Assembly: GCA_964650975.1 (NCBI GenBank)
Contig: CAZYWA010000037.1
Coordinates: 1 to 26,018, forward strand
Reading direction: 5' to 3'
From: CAZYWA01 sp964650975 [NCBI: uncultured bacterium]
GTDB lineage: Bacteria; JADJOY01
Length of the DNA stretch: 26,018 nt
Position numbers and translations under genes: made by a program. Positions 16,588 through 24,770 of this stretch are shown here, in pieces. The notes beneath the pieces are model-generated. The model was given only the letters and a program-made list of their open reading frames with translations, ran no database searches and had not been told where the DNA came from. Position 1 is the stretch's first letter. Every line of letters starts with the position of its first letter.

Positions 16588-16614
16588 TGCTGGAACGAAG
16601 GGCGGGAAGCGCGT

Positions 16615-18234
16615 TCAGGACGCGCGCGGCGCGCCCCTCGGCGTCCGCGGCGAACCGATCCGCCACGACGGCGAGAACAGCGCACGCAACGAAAGCTTGG
16701 TCATCTCGTAGGTGAGCGGATGGTACGGGAACCAGAAGAACTCGCGCTTGAGCCCGATGCGGTCCTCGACCACGGTCTTGGTGCGGGACATCTCGGTGAG
16801 CCCTTCCTCGCCGTGGCTGCGCCCGAAGCCGCTCTGCTTGGCGCCGCCGAACGGGAGGCTCGGGATGCCGTAGGAGAGCAGCACGTCGTTCACCACCACC
16901 CCGCCGACCTCGAGTCGATCGGCGATGGCGCGGGCACGCCTCAGATCGCGCGAGAAGATGCTCGCGCTCAAGCCGTAGCGGCCCTGGTTGGCGAGCGTCA
17001 CCGCCTCGTCGTCGCTCGCGACCTTCACGATCGGCAAGAGCGGGCCGAAGGTCTCGTCGTCGAGGAGCTTCATGCCGGGCGCCACGTCGGTGAGCACCGT
17101 GGGGGACACGAAGAGCCCGCGCAGATCCACGCGGCGCTCGCCGCCGATCGCGATCCGCGCACCTTTCGCGACGGCGTCGGCGACGTGCTCCATCACGATC
17201 TCGAGCTGACGTGGAAGCGAGATCGAGCCGATGTGCGCCTTCTTGTCGGTGTAGGGCCCTTGCGTCACGCGCTTGGTCTCGGCGACCACTTTCTCGACGA
17301 ACGCGTCGTGCACCGAGGCGTGCACGTAGACGCGCTCGATCGAGATGCAGGCCTGGCCGCAGTTCGTGAAGGCGCCCCACACGGCTGCGGCCGCCGCGCG
17401 CGCGAGGTCGGCGTCGGCGCACACGATCATGGGGTCCTTGCCGCCCAGCTCGAGGAGCAGCGGCGTGAGCGTTTCCGCCGCCGCGGCCATGACCCGCTTC
17501 GCGGTGCCGATGCTGCCCGTGAACACCAGCTTGTCGACACCGCTTCGCGCCAGCGCGTCGCCGGTCGAGCCGTCGCCGGTCACGATCTGCACCAGCTCCG
17601 GATCGGGCAGCCCGGCGCGCAGCAGCTCGCCCACCAGCATGCCGGTGAGGGGCGTGCACTCGGACGGCTTGATCACGACTGCGTTGCCCGCGAGGAGTGC
17701 GGTGAGCGCCGGGCCGGCCGAGAGATTGACCGGCGAGTTCCAGGGCGAGATCACGCCGATGACGCCCAACGGCTGGTAGGTCTTGCGGGCGCGTTTGTGG
17801 ATCAGCACGCCGGGATCGAGACCGCGCGGCGCCAGCACCCGTGCCGCGCGCTTCTCGTACCACCCGAGCATGTCGCAGATCGCCACCACTTCCTGGTTGA
17901 GCGACTCGACCCGCGACTTGCCCGTCTCGCGGCAGGTGAGCTCGACGATCCGGTCCGCCTGGGCGACGAACTGCCGGTGGACGCGGGCGATCCACCGAAC
18001 CCGCTCGCGGACGGGCAGGGCGCCCCAGGCCAGCTGCGCGTCGCGCGCGCGCGCCACCGCGGCACGCACCTCTTCCGCATCGTGAACCGGGGCTTCGCCG
18101 ATTCGCTCGCCGGTCGTGGGATCGATCACCGCGATCGTGCGCCGCTCCGGCGCACGGCTCCGGTCGCCGGCCGGCTTCCCGAACGGAGGTCCCGGCAGAC
18201 CTGACTCGAGCGCAGCCACATCGGAGGCGAGCAC
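16615..18234 (-). CDS. aldehyde dehydrogenase (NAD(P)-dependent)
   Basis: The 539-residue enzyme oxidises an aldehyde to the acid that the ligases of the run can activate. Motifs: PWNSP (164-168, N166), KPSECTPLTG, FTGSIGTAKRVM for cofactor binding, the general base in LELGGKDP (E262), the nucleophile in NCGQACISIERVYVH (C296), then ETFGPLLPIVKV and PFGGAKQSGFGRSHG. The C-terminus continues past the usual core with FFWFPYHPLTYEMTKLSLRAL, as in fatty or aromatic aldehyde enzymes. Start GTG 18234 has GAGG about 9 nt upstream; GTG 18219 is an alternative. The frame continues upstream through the promoter region without coding character. This is the first gene of the - strand catabolic run and lies directly behind a large palindrome. 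Confidence 0.93.
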   Translation of the reverse strand: MLASDVAALESGLPGPPFGKPAGDRSRAPERRTIAVIDPTTGERIGEAPVHDAEEVRAAVARARDAQLAWGALPVRERVRWIARVHRQFVAQADRIVELTCRETGKSRVESLNQEVVAICDMLGWYEKRAARVLAPRGLDPGVLIHKRARKTYQPLGVIGVISPWNSPVNLSAGPALTALLAGNAVVIKPSECTPLTGMLVGELLRAGLPDPELVQIVTGDGSTGDALARSGVDKLVFTGSIGTAKRVMAAAAETLTPLLLELGGKDPMIVCADADLARAAAAAVWGAFTNCGQACISIERVYVHASVHDAFVEKVVAETKRVTQGPYTDKKAHIGSISLPRQLEIVMEHVADAVAKGARIAIGGERRVDLRGLFVSPTVLTDVAPGMKLLDDETFGPLLPIVKVASDDEAVTLANQGRYGLSASIFSRDLRRARAIADRLEVGGVVVNDVLLSYGIPSLPFGGAKQSGFGRSHGEEGLTEMSRTKTVVEDRIGLKREFFWFPYHPLTYEMTKLSLRALFSPSWRIGSPRTPRGAPRAS

Positions 18235-18253
18235 GCACCGACCTCGTCGCGAT

Positions 18254-18278
18254 CGTTTTTGACGAATCGTCAAAAACG
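18254..18278. promoter_or_regulatory. perfect 12-bp inverted repeat, likely operator
   Basis: CGTTTTTGACGA (18254-18265), one central A (18266), then TCGTCAAAAACG (18267-18278): a perfect 25-bp palindrome with AT-rich arms in very GC-rich DNA. It lies 19 nt before the aldehyde dehydrogenase start and 83 nt before the divergent kinase gene. It overlaps the proposed -10 on the - strand. This is the size and shape of a dimeric repressor site such as TetR-family operators. No such repressor gene is in the window. Confidence 0.8.
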
Positions 18279-18303
18279 TACCGCAGATCGCGATTCCTGT
18301 AAA
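18275..18303 (-). promoter_or_regulatory. candidate promoter of the catabolic run
   Basis: On the - strand, TTTACA (18303-18298) resembles a -35 box at 5 of 6 bases. After 17 nt comes TACGTT (18280-18275), a weak -10 at 3 of 6. The palindrome overlaps the -10 and the region just downstream, where a repressor would block initiation. The -10 is weak, so the assignment is tentative. Confidence 0.4.
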
Positions 18304-18361
18304 ACCACCCGCGCTCACGCCGCGTCCAGAGCGATGCGTCGGTGCCGCGGGTAAACTCGTC

Positions 18362-19579
18362 GTGACGAGGTCGAGCCCGGTGCCATCCGGTCCCCCATCC
18401 GCCGATCGCGACCCTGCGGCGGCCCGTGTGCTGGTCCTCGAGGACTCGCCAGGGGACGCAGGCTTGGTGCTGCGCGCGCTGTCGCGCATCGGCCGGCCGA
18501 TCGAGAGCCGGGTGGTCGACACTCGCGCCGAGTTCGAGCGGGCGCTCGAGGACTGGTCCCCCGCGCTCATCCTCTCCGACTACACGATTCCCGGCTTCGA
18601 CGGTGGCGAGGCGTTGCAGATCGCGCAAGAGCGCGCTCCGCTGGTGCCGTTCGTGTTCGTCTCCGGAACCATCGGCGAGGAGCGCGCCGTGGCCGCGATC
18701 CGCATGGGCGCGGCCGACTACATCCTCAAGGAGAGCCTCGCGAGGCTTCCGCACGCGGTCACCCAGGCGCTCGACTTCGCCGCCGAGAAACGGCGCCGCC
18801 TGCGCAGCGAGCAGTCCGCCTCGAGGGCCGCCGAAGAGCTGCGCCGCCACGAGCTCTTCTCCAAGCTCGGCGCCCTGGTCGCGGGCGTCGCGCATGAGGT
18901 GCGGACACCGCTCTTCAGCCTCTCGGCGACGCTCGACGCGTTCGAGGCGCGGCTGCCGCTCACCCCCGAGGCGCTCACGTACGTCGAGCGGCTACGCGGC
19001 GACGTCGAGCGGCTCAACCGGTTGATGGGAGACCTCCTCACCTACGGACGCTCCGGAAGCCGCGACCGCCGAGCGGTGACCTGGGGCTCGGTGGTGGCGC
19101 TCGCGGGACGGCTCGCGGAGCCCGCGCTGGCCGCGAAGGGCGTGAAGCTCGAGGTCGACGTGCCCGGCGACTTGCCGCTGGTGGTGGTCGATCCGGATGG
19201 CGTGGCGCGGGCGATCCACAACTTGATCGACAACGCCACGCACCATTCGAGCGTCGGCATGACCGTGCGCGTGGCCGCCACGACTCGCCTGCAGGGCGAT
19301 TCGCCATGGCTCGAGTGCGTGGTCGAGGACTCGGGTCCCGGGTTCCGTCCCGGCGATCTCGAGCGGGTCTTCGAGCCGTTCTATTCCAAGCGCAAGGGCG
19401 GAACCGGGCTCGGGCTCGCGATCGTGGAGCGCACCGTCGGCGACCACGGCGGCCAGGTCGAGGCCCGGAATCGTGACGGCGGAGGAGCGCTGGTGCGGGT
19501 GCTGATCCCGGCCGCCGACAGCGCGGGCGCCGAAGCGAGCTCGACGCTCACGGAAGGCGCGCGCGGTGTGACCGAGTGA
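18362..19579 (+). CDS. REC-histidine kinase (soluble, response-regulator domain first)
   Basis: The 405-residue cytoplasmic protein begins with a receiver domain (about 22-143): LEDSPGDAGLVLRAL, the phospho-acceptor LSDYTIPGFDGG (D73) and YILKESL (K123). A short helix leads to a HisKA domain with the H box AGVAHEVRTPLFSL (H178), then a HATPase domain with N box AIHNLIDNATHHSS, DSGPGF, FEPFYSK and GGTGLGLAIVER. There is no membrane segment, sensor domain or DNA-binding output, so its kinase activity is presumably set by phosphorylation of its own REC. The start is uncertain: GTG 18362 (no good ribosome site) or GTG 18380 (GAGG upstream). It diverges from the catabolic run, so its promoter shares the palindrome gap. 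It ends 9 nt from the convergent ketosynthase gene. Confidence 0.88.
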   Translation: MTRSSPVPSGPPSADRDPAAARVLVLEDSPGDAGLVLRALSRIGRPIESRVVDTRAEFERALEDWSPALILSDYTIPGFDGGEALQIAQERAPLVPFVFVSGTIGEERAVAAIRMGAADYILKESLARLPHAVTQALDFAAEKRRRLRSEQSASRAAEELRRHELFSKLGALVAGVAHEVRTPLFSLSATLDAFEARLPLTPEALTYVERLRGDVERLNRLMGDLLTYGRSGSRDRRAVTWGSVVALAGRLAEPALAAKGVKLEVDVPGDLPLVVVDPDGVARAIHNLIDNATHHSSVGMTVRVAATTRLQGDSPWLECVVEDSGPGFRPGDLERVFEPFYSKRKGGTGLGLAIVERTVGDHGGQVEARNRDGGGALVRVLIPAADSAGAEASSTLTEGARGVTE

Positions 19580-19588
19580 TTGCCGGGC

Positions 19589-20833
19589 TCACGCCGCGCG
19601 GATCACCAGGCACGCGTTGGTGCCGCCGAAGCCGAAGCTGTTCTTGAGCAGCACCTCGGAGCGCACCGGCCGCGCGCCGTGGGACACGTAGTCGAGATCG
19701 CACTCGGGGTCGGCGCGATCGAGGTTGGTGGTGGGCATCACGGTCTGGCGGCGGATCGCGCCGAGCGCCAGGATCGTCTCGACGGCTCCGGTGGCGCCGT
19801 ACATGTGCCCGTGCATCGACTTGGTGGCGCTCACCGGGACGTCGTAAGCCGCCTTGCCGAGCACCTTCTTGATGGCGCGGGTTTCCGCGAGGTCGCCGCG
19901 CGGCGTCGACGCGGCATGGGCGCTGATCATGTCGACCTCGTCGGGCGCCACGTTCGCGGTCTTGAGCGCCAGTGAGATCGCACGTGCCCAGGTCTCGCCC
20001 TCGGCGTCGGGGTGATACACGTGGTAGGCGTCGTCGGTGAGCGACTCGCCGAGCAGCTCGCCGTAGATGCGGGCGCCGCGCGCCACGGCGTCGTCCCAGG
20101 ACTCGAGCACCAGCACGCCGGCGCCCTCGGCCATGATCAGCCCGGCGCGGTCCATCGCAAACGGACGCGAGGCGCGATCCGGATCGCTGGTGGGATTGAT
20201 GGCGCCCGCGTTGCCCATGCTGCCGAGCAGCGCCAGGCCGATGCACGACTCGGTACCGCCGGTGACCGCGACGTCGGCGCGGCCCGCGCGGATGGTGTCG
20301 GCGGCCACCGAGATCGCCGTCGATCCCGCGGCGCAGGCGTTGACGATGCCGAAGTTCGGGCCGCGAAAGCCGTGGCGCAGCGCCACCAGCGCCGACGGCA
20401 TGTTGCCGGAGATGTTGAGGCTGGTGCGTCCCGAAAGCTCGTGAGCGCGCCGCTCGACGAACGCCTGGTGCAGCGCCCGGTGATACGTGTGGCTGCCCGG
20501 GGCCGCGCTGCCGAAGATGACGGCGGTCCGATCGCGCTGCTCTTCGGTGAACGAGAGGCCGCTGTCCGCGATCGCCTGCTGCGAGGCGGCGAGCGCGAAC
20601 GTGACCGCCGGATCGTAGCCACCGATGTGCTCCTTGGGCACGTAGAGGGATTCGTCGAGCCCTTCCACGATGCCCGCGACGCGGCACGGGATCTGCGCGC
20701 CGAATTCACCCCACAGGTATTTGTCCGCGGGCCGGATCCCGGTGGCGCCGGCGAGACCGTGATCGAGCGCTTGGTCCAGATCGTTTCCCAGCGGGCAGAC
20801 CGTGCCCATTCCGGTGATCGCTACGCGTCGCAT
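19589..20833 (-). CDS. beta-ketoacyl synthase (KAS II/FabF-like)
   Basis: The 414-residue condensing enzyme has a complete Cys-His-His triad: VNACAAGSTAIS (C167), SAHAASTPRGD (H306) and TKSMHGHMYGATG (K338, H343); the end KNSFGFGGTNACLVI is typical. It would extend an acyl chain bound to an acyl carrier protein by decarboxylative condensation. The usual HGTxT loop reads HAAST, with Ala replacing a pantetheine-contacting Thr, a change seen more in specialised than in housekeeping enzymes. No acyl carrier protein, FabG or FabD gene is nearby. It follows three signalling genes on the same strand, 70 nt after the REC-kinase. ATG 20833 has GGGAGG 8 nt upstream. It may tailor an acyl chain for a signal or metabolite; that is inference. 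Confidence 0.9.
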   Translation of the reverse strand: MRRVAITGMGTVCPLGNDLDQALDHGLAGATGIRPADKYLWGEFGAQIPCRVAGIVEGLDESLYVPKEHIGGYDPAVTFALAASQQAIADSGLSFTEEQRDRTAVIFGSAAPGSHTYHRALHQAFVERRAHELSGRTSLNISGNMPSALVALRHGFRGPNFGIVNACAAGSTAISVAADTIRAGRADVAVTGGTESCIGLALLGSMGNAGAINPTSDPDRASRPFAMDRAGLIMAEGAGVLVLESWDDAVARGARIYGELLGESLTDDAYHVYHPDAEGETWARAISLALKTANVAPDEVDMISAHAASTPRGDLAETRAIKKVLGKAAYDVPVSATKSMHGHMYGATGAVETILALGAIRRQTVMPTTNLDRADPECDLDYVSHGARPVRSEVLLKNSFGFGGTNACLVIRAA

Positions 20834-20903
20834 TCTCGAGCCTCCCGTTCCTGGATGATGGATTTGGTTCTCGGACGAGCCCGCCTGGTGATGCCTCGAA
20901 ATC

Positions 20904-22109
20904 TCAAGCAGCGGCGTAGGTTTCCTCGGGGACCGCCGGCTGCCGATCGGTGCTTCGTGCATCGTCCGTGCCCGCGTCCCTCGCGAGCGGGAGCAGGAGC
21001 CGAAACGTCGTGCCTTTCGCGACCTGGCTCTCGCATTCGATCTGTCCGCCGTGGCCGTCCGCGATGATCTTGCAGACCTCGAGACCGAGCCCGGTGCCCT
21101 TCGAATGGGTGGTGAAGAACGGCTGGAAGATCCTGGTGAGCGCTGCGGGCGGAATGCCGACGCCGGTGTCCTCGACCTCCAGCACGCCCTGTCCATTCCG
21201 CACGAAGGCGCGGAGGGTGATGGTGTCTCCCTCGTGGGTGGCACGGGTCGCGTTTTGCGCCAGGTTCCACAACAGGCGCGCGATCTTGCGCTCGGCGATG
21301 CGGCATTCGACGGGGCCGTCCACCACCACGTCGATCTTGCGCGCGGCCTGTCCCTGCACCGCGGTCAGCTCGAGCCCGAAGCGGCGCACGATCTCGGCGA
21401 GATCGCGGCGCTCGAGCTGGTAGCGCGGAGTCTCGCCCTTGGCCACCATCAGGAGCTCGTTCGACAGGTCCTCGATGCCGCTCACCGCCTGCTCGACCAG
21501 CGAATGGGCGGCTGCGTCCGATCCTTCCGTGACCTCGACGACACCGAGGAGCACCGTCATCAGGTTCCGCACGTCGTGGGCGAATCCGGAGGCGAGCCGC
21601 CCCGCGAGCGCCAGCTTCTCGCCGCGCACCAGCTCGCCGCGCGCTTCCTCGAGGTCCTGCACGGTCTGGGAGAGCCGCTGGTTGCGGGTCTCGAGCTCGT
21701 CCACCAGCCGGCGGTTTTCCTGCAGCAGACGGCGGCGCCCGACGGCGTCCGCGACCGCCACCTTGAGGGCCGCCGGATCGCAGGGTTTGAGCAGGAAGCG
21801 AACCACGTGGCCTTCGTTGATCGCGCGCATCATCGCGACCGGATCGACGAAGGCGCTGAGCAGGATGCGCTCGACCTCGGGCTGCGTGTCGAAGATCCAG
21901 CGCATCAAGTCGGTGCCCTTGAGGCGCGGCATGCGCTCGTCGGCGATCACCACGTCGAAGTCCCCGGCGCCGAGCAGCTCGCGCGCCTCCATTCCGTCGG
22001 CGGCCGCGGTCACGTCGTAGGAGCGACCGAGCAAGAGGCGCATCGTGTCGCGCAGCTCGAGCTCGTCGTCGACCACCAGGATCTTGGGTCTGGGCAATGC
22101 GATGTCCAT
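20904..22109 (-). CDS. REC-histidine kinase, PhcR/PhcQ-like architecture
   Basis: The 401-residue soluble protein starts with a receiver domain (about 8-125): LVVDDELELR, ADERMPRLKGTDLM (D57), RILLSAFVDPVAMMRAINEG and RFLLKPCD (K108). A coiled-coil linker (about 128-165, NRRLVDELETRNQRLSQTVQ) leads to an H box SGFAHDVRNLMTVLLG (H178). A HATPase domain follows with LLWNLAQNATRATHEG, DTGVGIP, FQPFFTTHSKGTGLGLEV. It has no membrane segment and no DNA-binding output. Receivers with RMP..G and AIN.G..RFL.KP usually serve REC proteins with enzymatic outputs. It lies 30 nt after the large hybrid kinase on the same strand and could take phosphate from it. ATG 22109 has GGAG 7 nt upstream. The tail after about 375 is low-complexity. 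Confidence 0.9.
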   Translation of the reverse strand: MDIALPRPKILVVDDELELRDTMRLLLGRSYDVTAAADGMEARELLGAGDFDVVIADERMPRLKGTDLMRWIFDTQPEVERILLSAFVDPVAMMRAINEGHVVRFLLKPCDPAALKVAVADAVGRRRLLQENRRLVDELETRNQRLSQTVQDLEEARGELVRGEKLALAGRLASGFAHDVRNLMTVLLGVVEVTEGSDAAAHSLVEQAVSGIEDLSNELLMVAKGETPRYQLERRDLAEIVRRFGLELTAVQGQAARKIDVVVDGPVECRIAERKIARLLWNLAQNATRATHEGDTITLRAFVRNGQGVLEVEDTGVGIPPAALTRIFQPFFTTHSKGTGLGLEVCKIIADGHGGQIECESQVAKGTTFRLLLPLARDAGTDDARSTDRQPAVPEETYAAA

Positions 22110-22139
22110 GACGATCTCCGTTCGCTCGAAGGCGCGCCC

Positions 22140-24770
22140 TCAGGCGGCGCGCTCCTCTTGCCCGCTTTGCCGCGCGGCCGCCGCCCCGTCGAGGGGCAGC
22201 GCGACGATCACGCGGGTTCCTTCTCCGACCACGCTCCGAAGCGTCAGCGTGCCGGCATGGCTCTCGACGATCTGGCGGGAGAGGGAGAGGCCGAGGCCGG
22301 TTCCCTGGCCTGGGTCTCGGGTGGTGAAGAACGGGTCGAAGACTCGTTCCACTTGCTCGGGCGCGATGCCGCAACCGCTGTCGGCGACTTCGATCTCGAG
22401 GTGCGCCGCGCGGCGCCGCGTGGAGAGCCACAGCCGGCCCTGGCCGCCGGGCAGCGCCAGGAGCGCGTTTTTCACCAGGTTGAGGAGCACCTGATGAATC
22501 GCACCCGGGCGACACGGCACCACGGCGTCGCTGCACAGGTCGACGTGCACGGTGAGACCTGCCGTGGATTGCGCTCCCACCAGCAGCAGCGTCGAGCGGA
22601 TCGCCTCGTTCAGGTCGGTGGGCTGGACGCCGGGACTGGCTCCCGCGTTCGCGAGGCCGCGCAGCTCGCTCACCAGGGTCTGGATGCGCTCGACGCCCAC
22701 CCGGGCGGAGCGGATCAGCCGGCGCCCGGTCTCCACCGTGTCGGCCGTGCTGGGCGCGTCCGGAGGCGGAGTGGCCAGATCGTCGATCAGCTCGCTCAGG
22801 ATGAAGAGCGAGTTGCCGATGAAGCCGAGCGGATTGAGCAGCTCGTGCGCCATGCCCGCGGTCAGCACGCCCAGCGACGCCGCGGTCTCGCGCTGCAGCG
22901 ACACCGACTGCTCGTCCTTGCGCTTGAGCAGCGCCGCGACCGCGGCCTTGAGCTCGCCGACGCTGAACGGCTTCGAGAGGAACACGTCGGCGCCGCCCTG
23001 CCGTGCCTTCACCCGGTCCTCGGTCTGGCCGCGCGCGGTGAGCATCACGATCGGGATGCGCCGGGTCGCGGCGCCGTTCCGCAGCTGGTCGACCAGCCAG
23101 TGTCCGTCCTTGCGCGGCATCATCAGGTCGGTGATGACCAGATCGGGGATGTCTTCCTTGGCGCGCTCCCATCCCTCGATGCCGTCGGTCGCGGTGAGCA
23201 CCTTGTAGTCGCGCGAGAGCTGTAGCGCGATGAAGCGCAGCAGGTCGGGCGAGTCCTCGACCACCAGCACCCGGGCGCTGCGCGGCGGCGCCTCGACGCG
23301 GTCCGCGACCCGGCGGTTCGACACGTCGTAGAGCTCGCCGTAGCGGTACTCGGGCCGGCCCGCGATGCCGCGGATCCAGGAGCCGAGACCGGCGTCCTCT
23401 TCGCGGCGCGCGAGCGGCGTGTCCGACTCGGTGACGCGCCGGTCGATGCGCTCGGCCGGGATGGCGTTGGCATCGGCCGGCAGGCGGACGGTGAAGGTCG
23501 AGCCCTTGCCGGGAACGCTTTCCACGCCGATCGTGCCCGCGTGCAGCTCGACCAGCTGCTTGACCAGCGCCAGACCGATGCCGGTACCGCCGCGCTGGCG
23601 GGTGGCGGTGCCGTCGACCTGGCTGAAACGCTCGAAGATCCGCTCGTGCTGGTCCTCGGCAATGCCGATGCCGGTGTCGCTCACCCGCACCCGGATCTCG
23701 TTCTCGTCGGGCTCCACGGAGAGGTGGATGCGGCCTCCGGCGGGCGTGAATTTGATCGCGTTCGCCACCAGGTTGAGGATCACCTTTTCGATCTTGAGCT
23801 CGTCGAAGCGCACCTCGACGGGCTCGGGAGGGACCTCGCAGTCGAGCGTCAGCGAACGCCACGAGGCCATCGGCCCCGCCTGCGTCACGATGCCCGACAC
23901 CAAGCCACCCAGGTCGAACGCCTCGAGCCGGAGCCGCACCTTGGCGGCGTCGAGGCGCGCCAGGTCGAGCAGGTCGTTGATGAGCCGGAGCAGGCTCATG
24001 CCGTTTCGCCGGATCACCTCGACGTAATCGAGCTGTTGCTGGTCGAGCTCTTCCGTATCGCTCGACGCCAGGCTCTCGAGCGCGCCCAGCATCAGCGTCA
24101 GCGGTGTGCGCATCTCGTGCGAGATGTTGGCCATGAAGTCGTTCTTGGCGTGATCGAGCTCCTGCAGCCGCTGGTAGGCGGCGCCCAGCTCCTGGCGGCC
24201 CTCGAATTCGCTGCGACCCAGCCGCCCCGCCTGGACGTTGGCGGCGATCGAGATGCCGAGCGCCCCGAGGATGAACGACGCGTTGTTGGCCGCCGCGCGC
24301 CACTCGGGATGGGGATTCGCGAACGCGACACCCACGTACATGCACGTCATCCCGACGCCGATGACGGTCGCCTCGCCCCAGCTCCACGGGAAGATCAGCC
24401 CGGCGGCGAGCATCGTGACCATGAGCCCCGCGTAGTAGAGGCTCAGCTCGTAACCGGTGCGAGTGAGCATCAGGCAGATCACGAGGCTCACCCACCAGAC
24501 CTCGTAGGCACACATCGCGGTGAGCGTGCGCCGCGATCGCACCCGGCCCACCAGCAGCAAGACCGGCAGGTAGCCGGCGGCGCAGATGATTCGCAGCCAC
24601 AGAAACTGCCCCACCACGCCCGGGAACTGGCTCGCCGGGTAGACGACGTGGTCGACCGCCCAGAACGCGAGAAAGATGACGATCGCCACGCGGCCGAAGA
24701 GCTTGACGCCCCCCGCCATGCGCGCGGAGCGCTCCTCACTCCAGGTCTGGCCTTGGGTCTCGGAGGTCAC
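22140..24770 (-). CDS. six-TM hybrid sensor kinase: TM6-kinase-REC-second kinase
   Basis: The 876-residue inner-membrane protein has six hydrophobic segments between about 25 and 180 (for example RVAIVIFLAFWAVDHVVYP, AGLMVTMLAAGLIFPW) and no large periplasmic domain. A first kinase follows: H box DFMANISHEMRTPLTLMLG (H218), N box LNLVANAIKFTPAGG, DTGIGIAED and GGTGIGLALV. A receiver domain comes next (500-615: VVEDSPDL, D548 in ITDLMMPRKDG, K600), then a second kinase: H box TAGMAHELLNPLGFIG (H642), LLNLVKNALLALPGG, DSGCGIAPEQ and GTGLGLSLS. So it looks like a PhcS-type sensor fused to a PhcR-type REC-kinase. The GTG at 24770 overlaps the methyltransferase stop (GTGA); ATG 24719 is an alternative, only 17 residues shorter. 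The ligand is probably lipophilic or membrane-embedded; this is inference. Confidence 0.9.
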   Translation of the reverse strand: MTSETQGQTWSEERSARMAGGVKLFGRVAIVIFLAFWAVDHVVYPASQFPGVVGQFLWLRIICAAGYLPVLLLVGRVRSRRTLTAMCAYEVWWVSLVICLMLTRTGYELSLYYAGLMVTMLAAGLIFPWSWGEATVIGVGMTCMYVGVAFANPHPEWRAAANNASFILGALGISIAANVQAGRLGRSEFEGRQELGAAYQRLQELDHAKNDFMANISHEMRTPLTLMLGALESLASSDTEELDQQQLDYVEVIRRNGMSLLRLINDLLDLARLDAAKVRLRLEAFDLGGLVSGIVTQAGPMASWRSLTLDCEVPPEPVEVRFDELKIEKVILNLVANAIKFTPAGGRIHLSVEPDENEIRVRVSDTGIGIAEDQHERIFERFSQVDGTATRQRGGTGIGLALVKQLVELHAGTIGVESVPGKGSTFTVRLPADANAIPAERIDRRVTESDTPLARREEDAGLGSWIRGIAGRPEYRYGELYDVSNRRVADRVEAPPRSARVLVVEDSPDLLRFIALQLSRDYKVLTATDGIEGWERAKEDIPDLVITDLMMPRKDGHWLVDQLRNGAATRRIPIVMLTARGQTEDRVKARQGGADVFLSKPFSVGELKAAVAALLKRKDEQSVSLQRETAASLGVLTAGMAHELLNPLGFIGNSLFILSELIDDLATPPPDAPSTADTVETGRRLIRSARVGVERIQTLVSELRGLANAGASPGVQPTDLNEAIRSTLLLVGAQSTAGLTVHVDLCSDAVVPCRPGAIHQVLLNLVKNALLALPGGQGRLWLSTRRRAAHLEIEVADSGCGIAPEQVERVFDPFFTTRDPGQGTGLGLSLSRQIVESHAGTLTLRSVVGEGTRVIVALPLDGAAAARQSGQEERAA

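Noticed and set aside
18254-18278. Reading the palindrome as an intrinsic terminator
   Set aside because: It lies between two divergent gene starts, where no transcript ends, and its stem is AT-rich rather than GC-rich. An operator fits better.
15767-18895. A 1042-codon frame joining the enoyl-CoA hydratase to the aldehyde dehydrogenase region
   Set aside because: The upstream part is a shadow of the aldehyde dehydrogenase and of the divergent kinase gene. The hydratase starts at GTG 16576 with a good ribosome site.
19580-19588. A bidirectional terminator between the convergent kinase and ketosynthase genes
   Set aside because: The gap is only 9 nt, and I see no hairpin with a U-run in or near it.
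20821-24600. A 1259-codon open frame on the - strand spanning the REC-kinase and the hybrid kinase
   Set aside because: Its product is Arg/Ala/Pro-rich with no domain, while another frame over the same DNA has full kinase and receiver motifs. It is a high-GC shadow.
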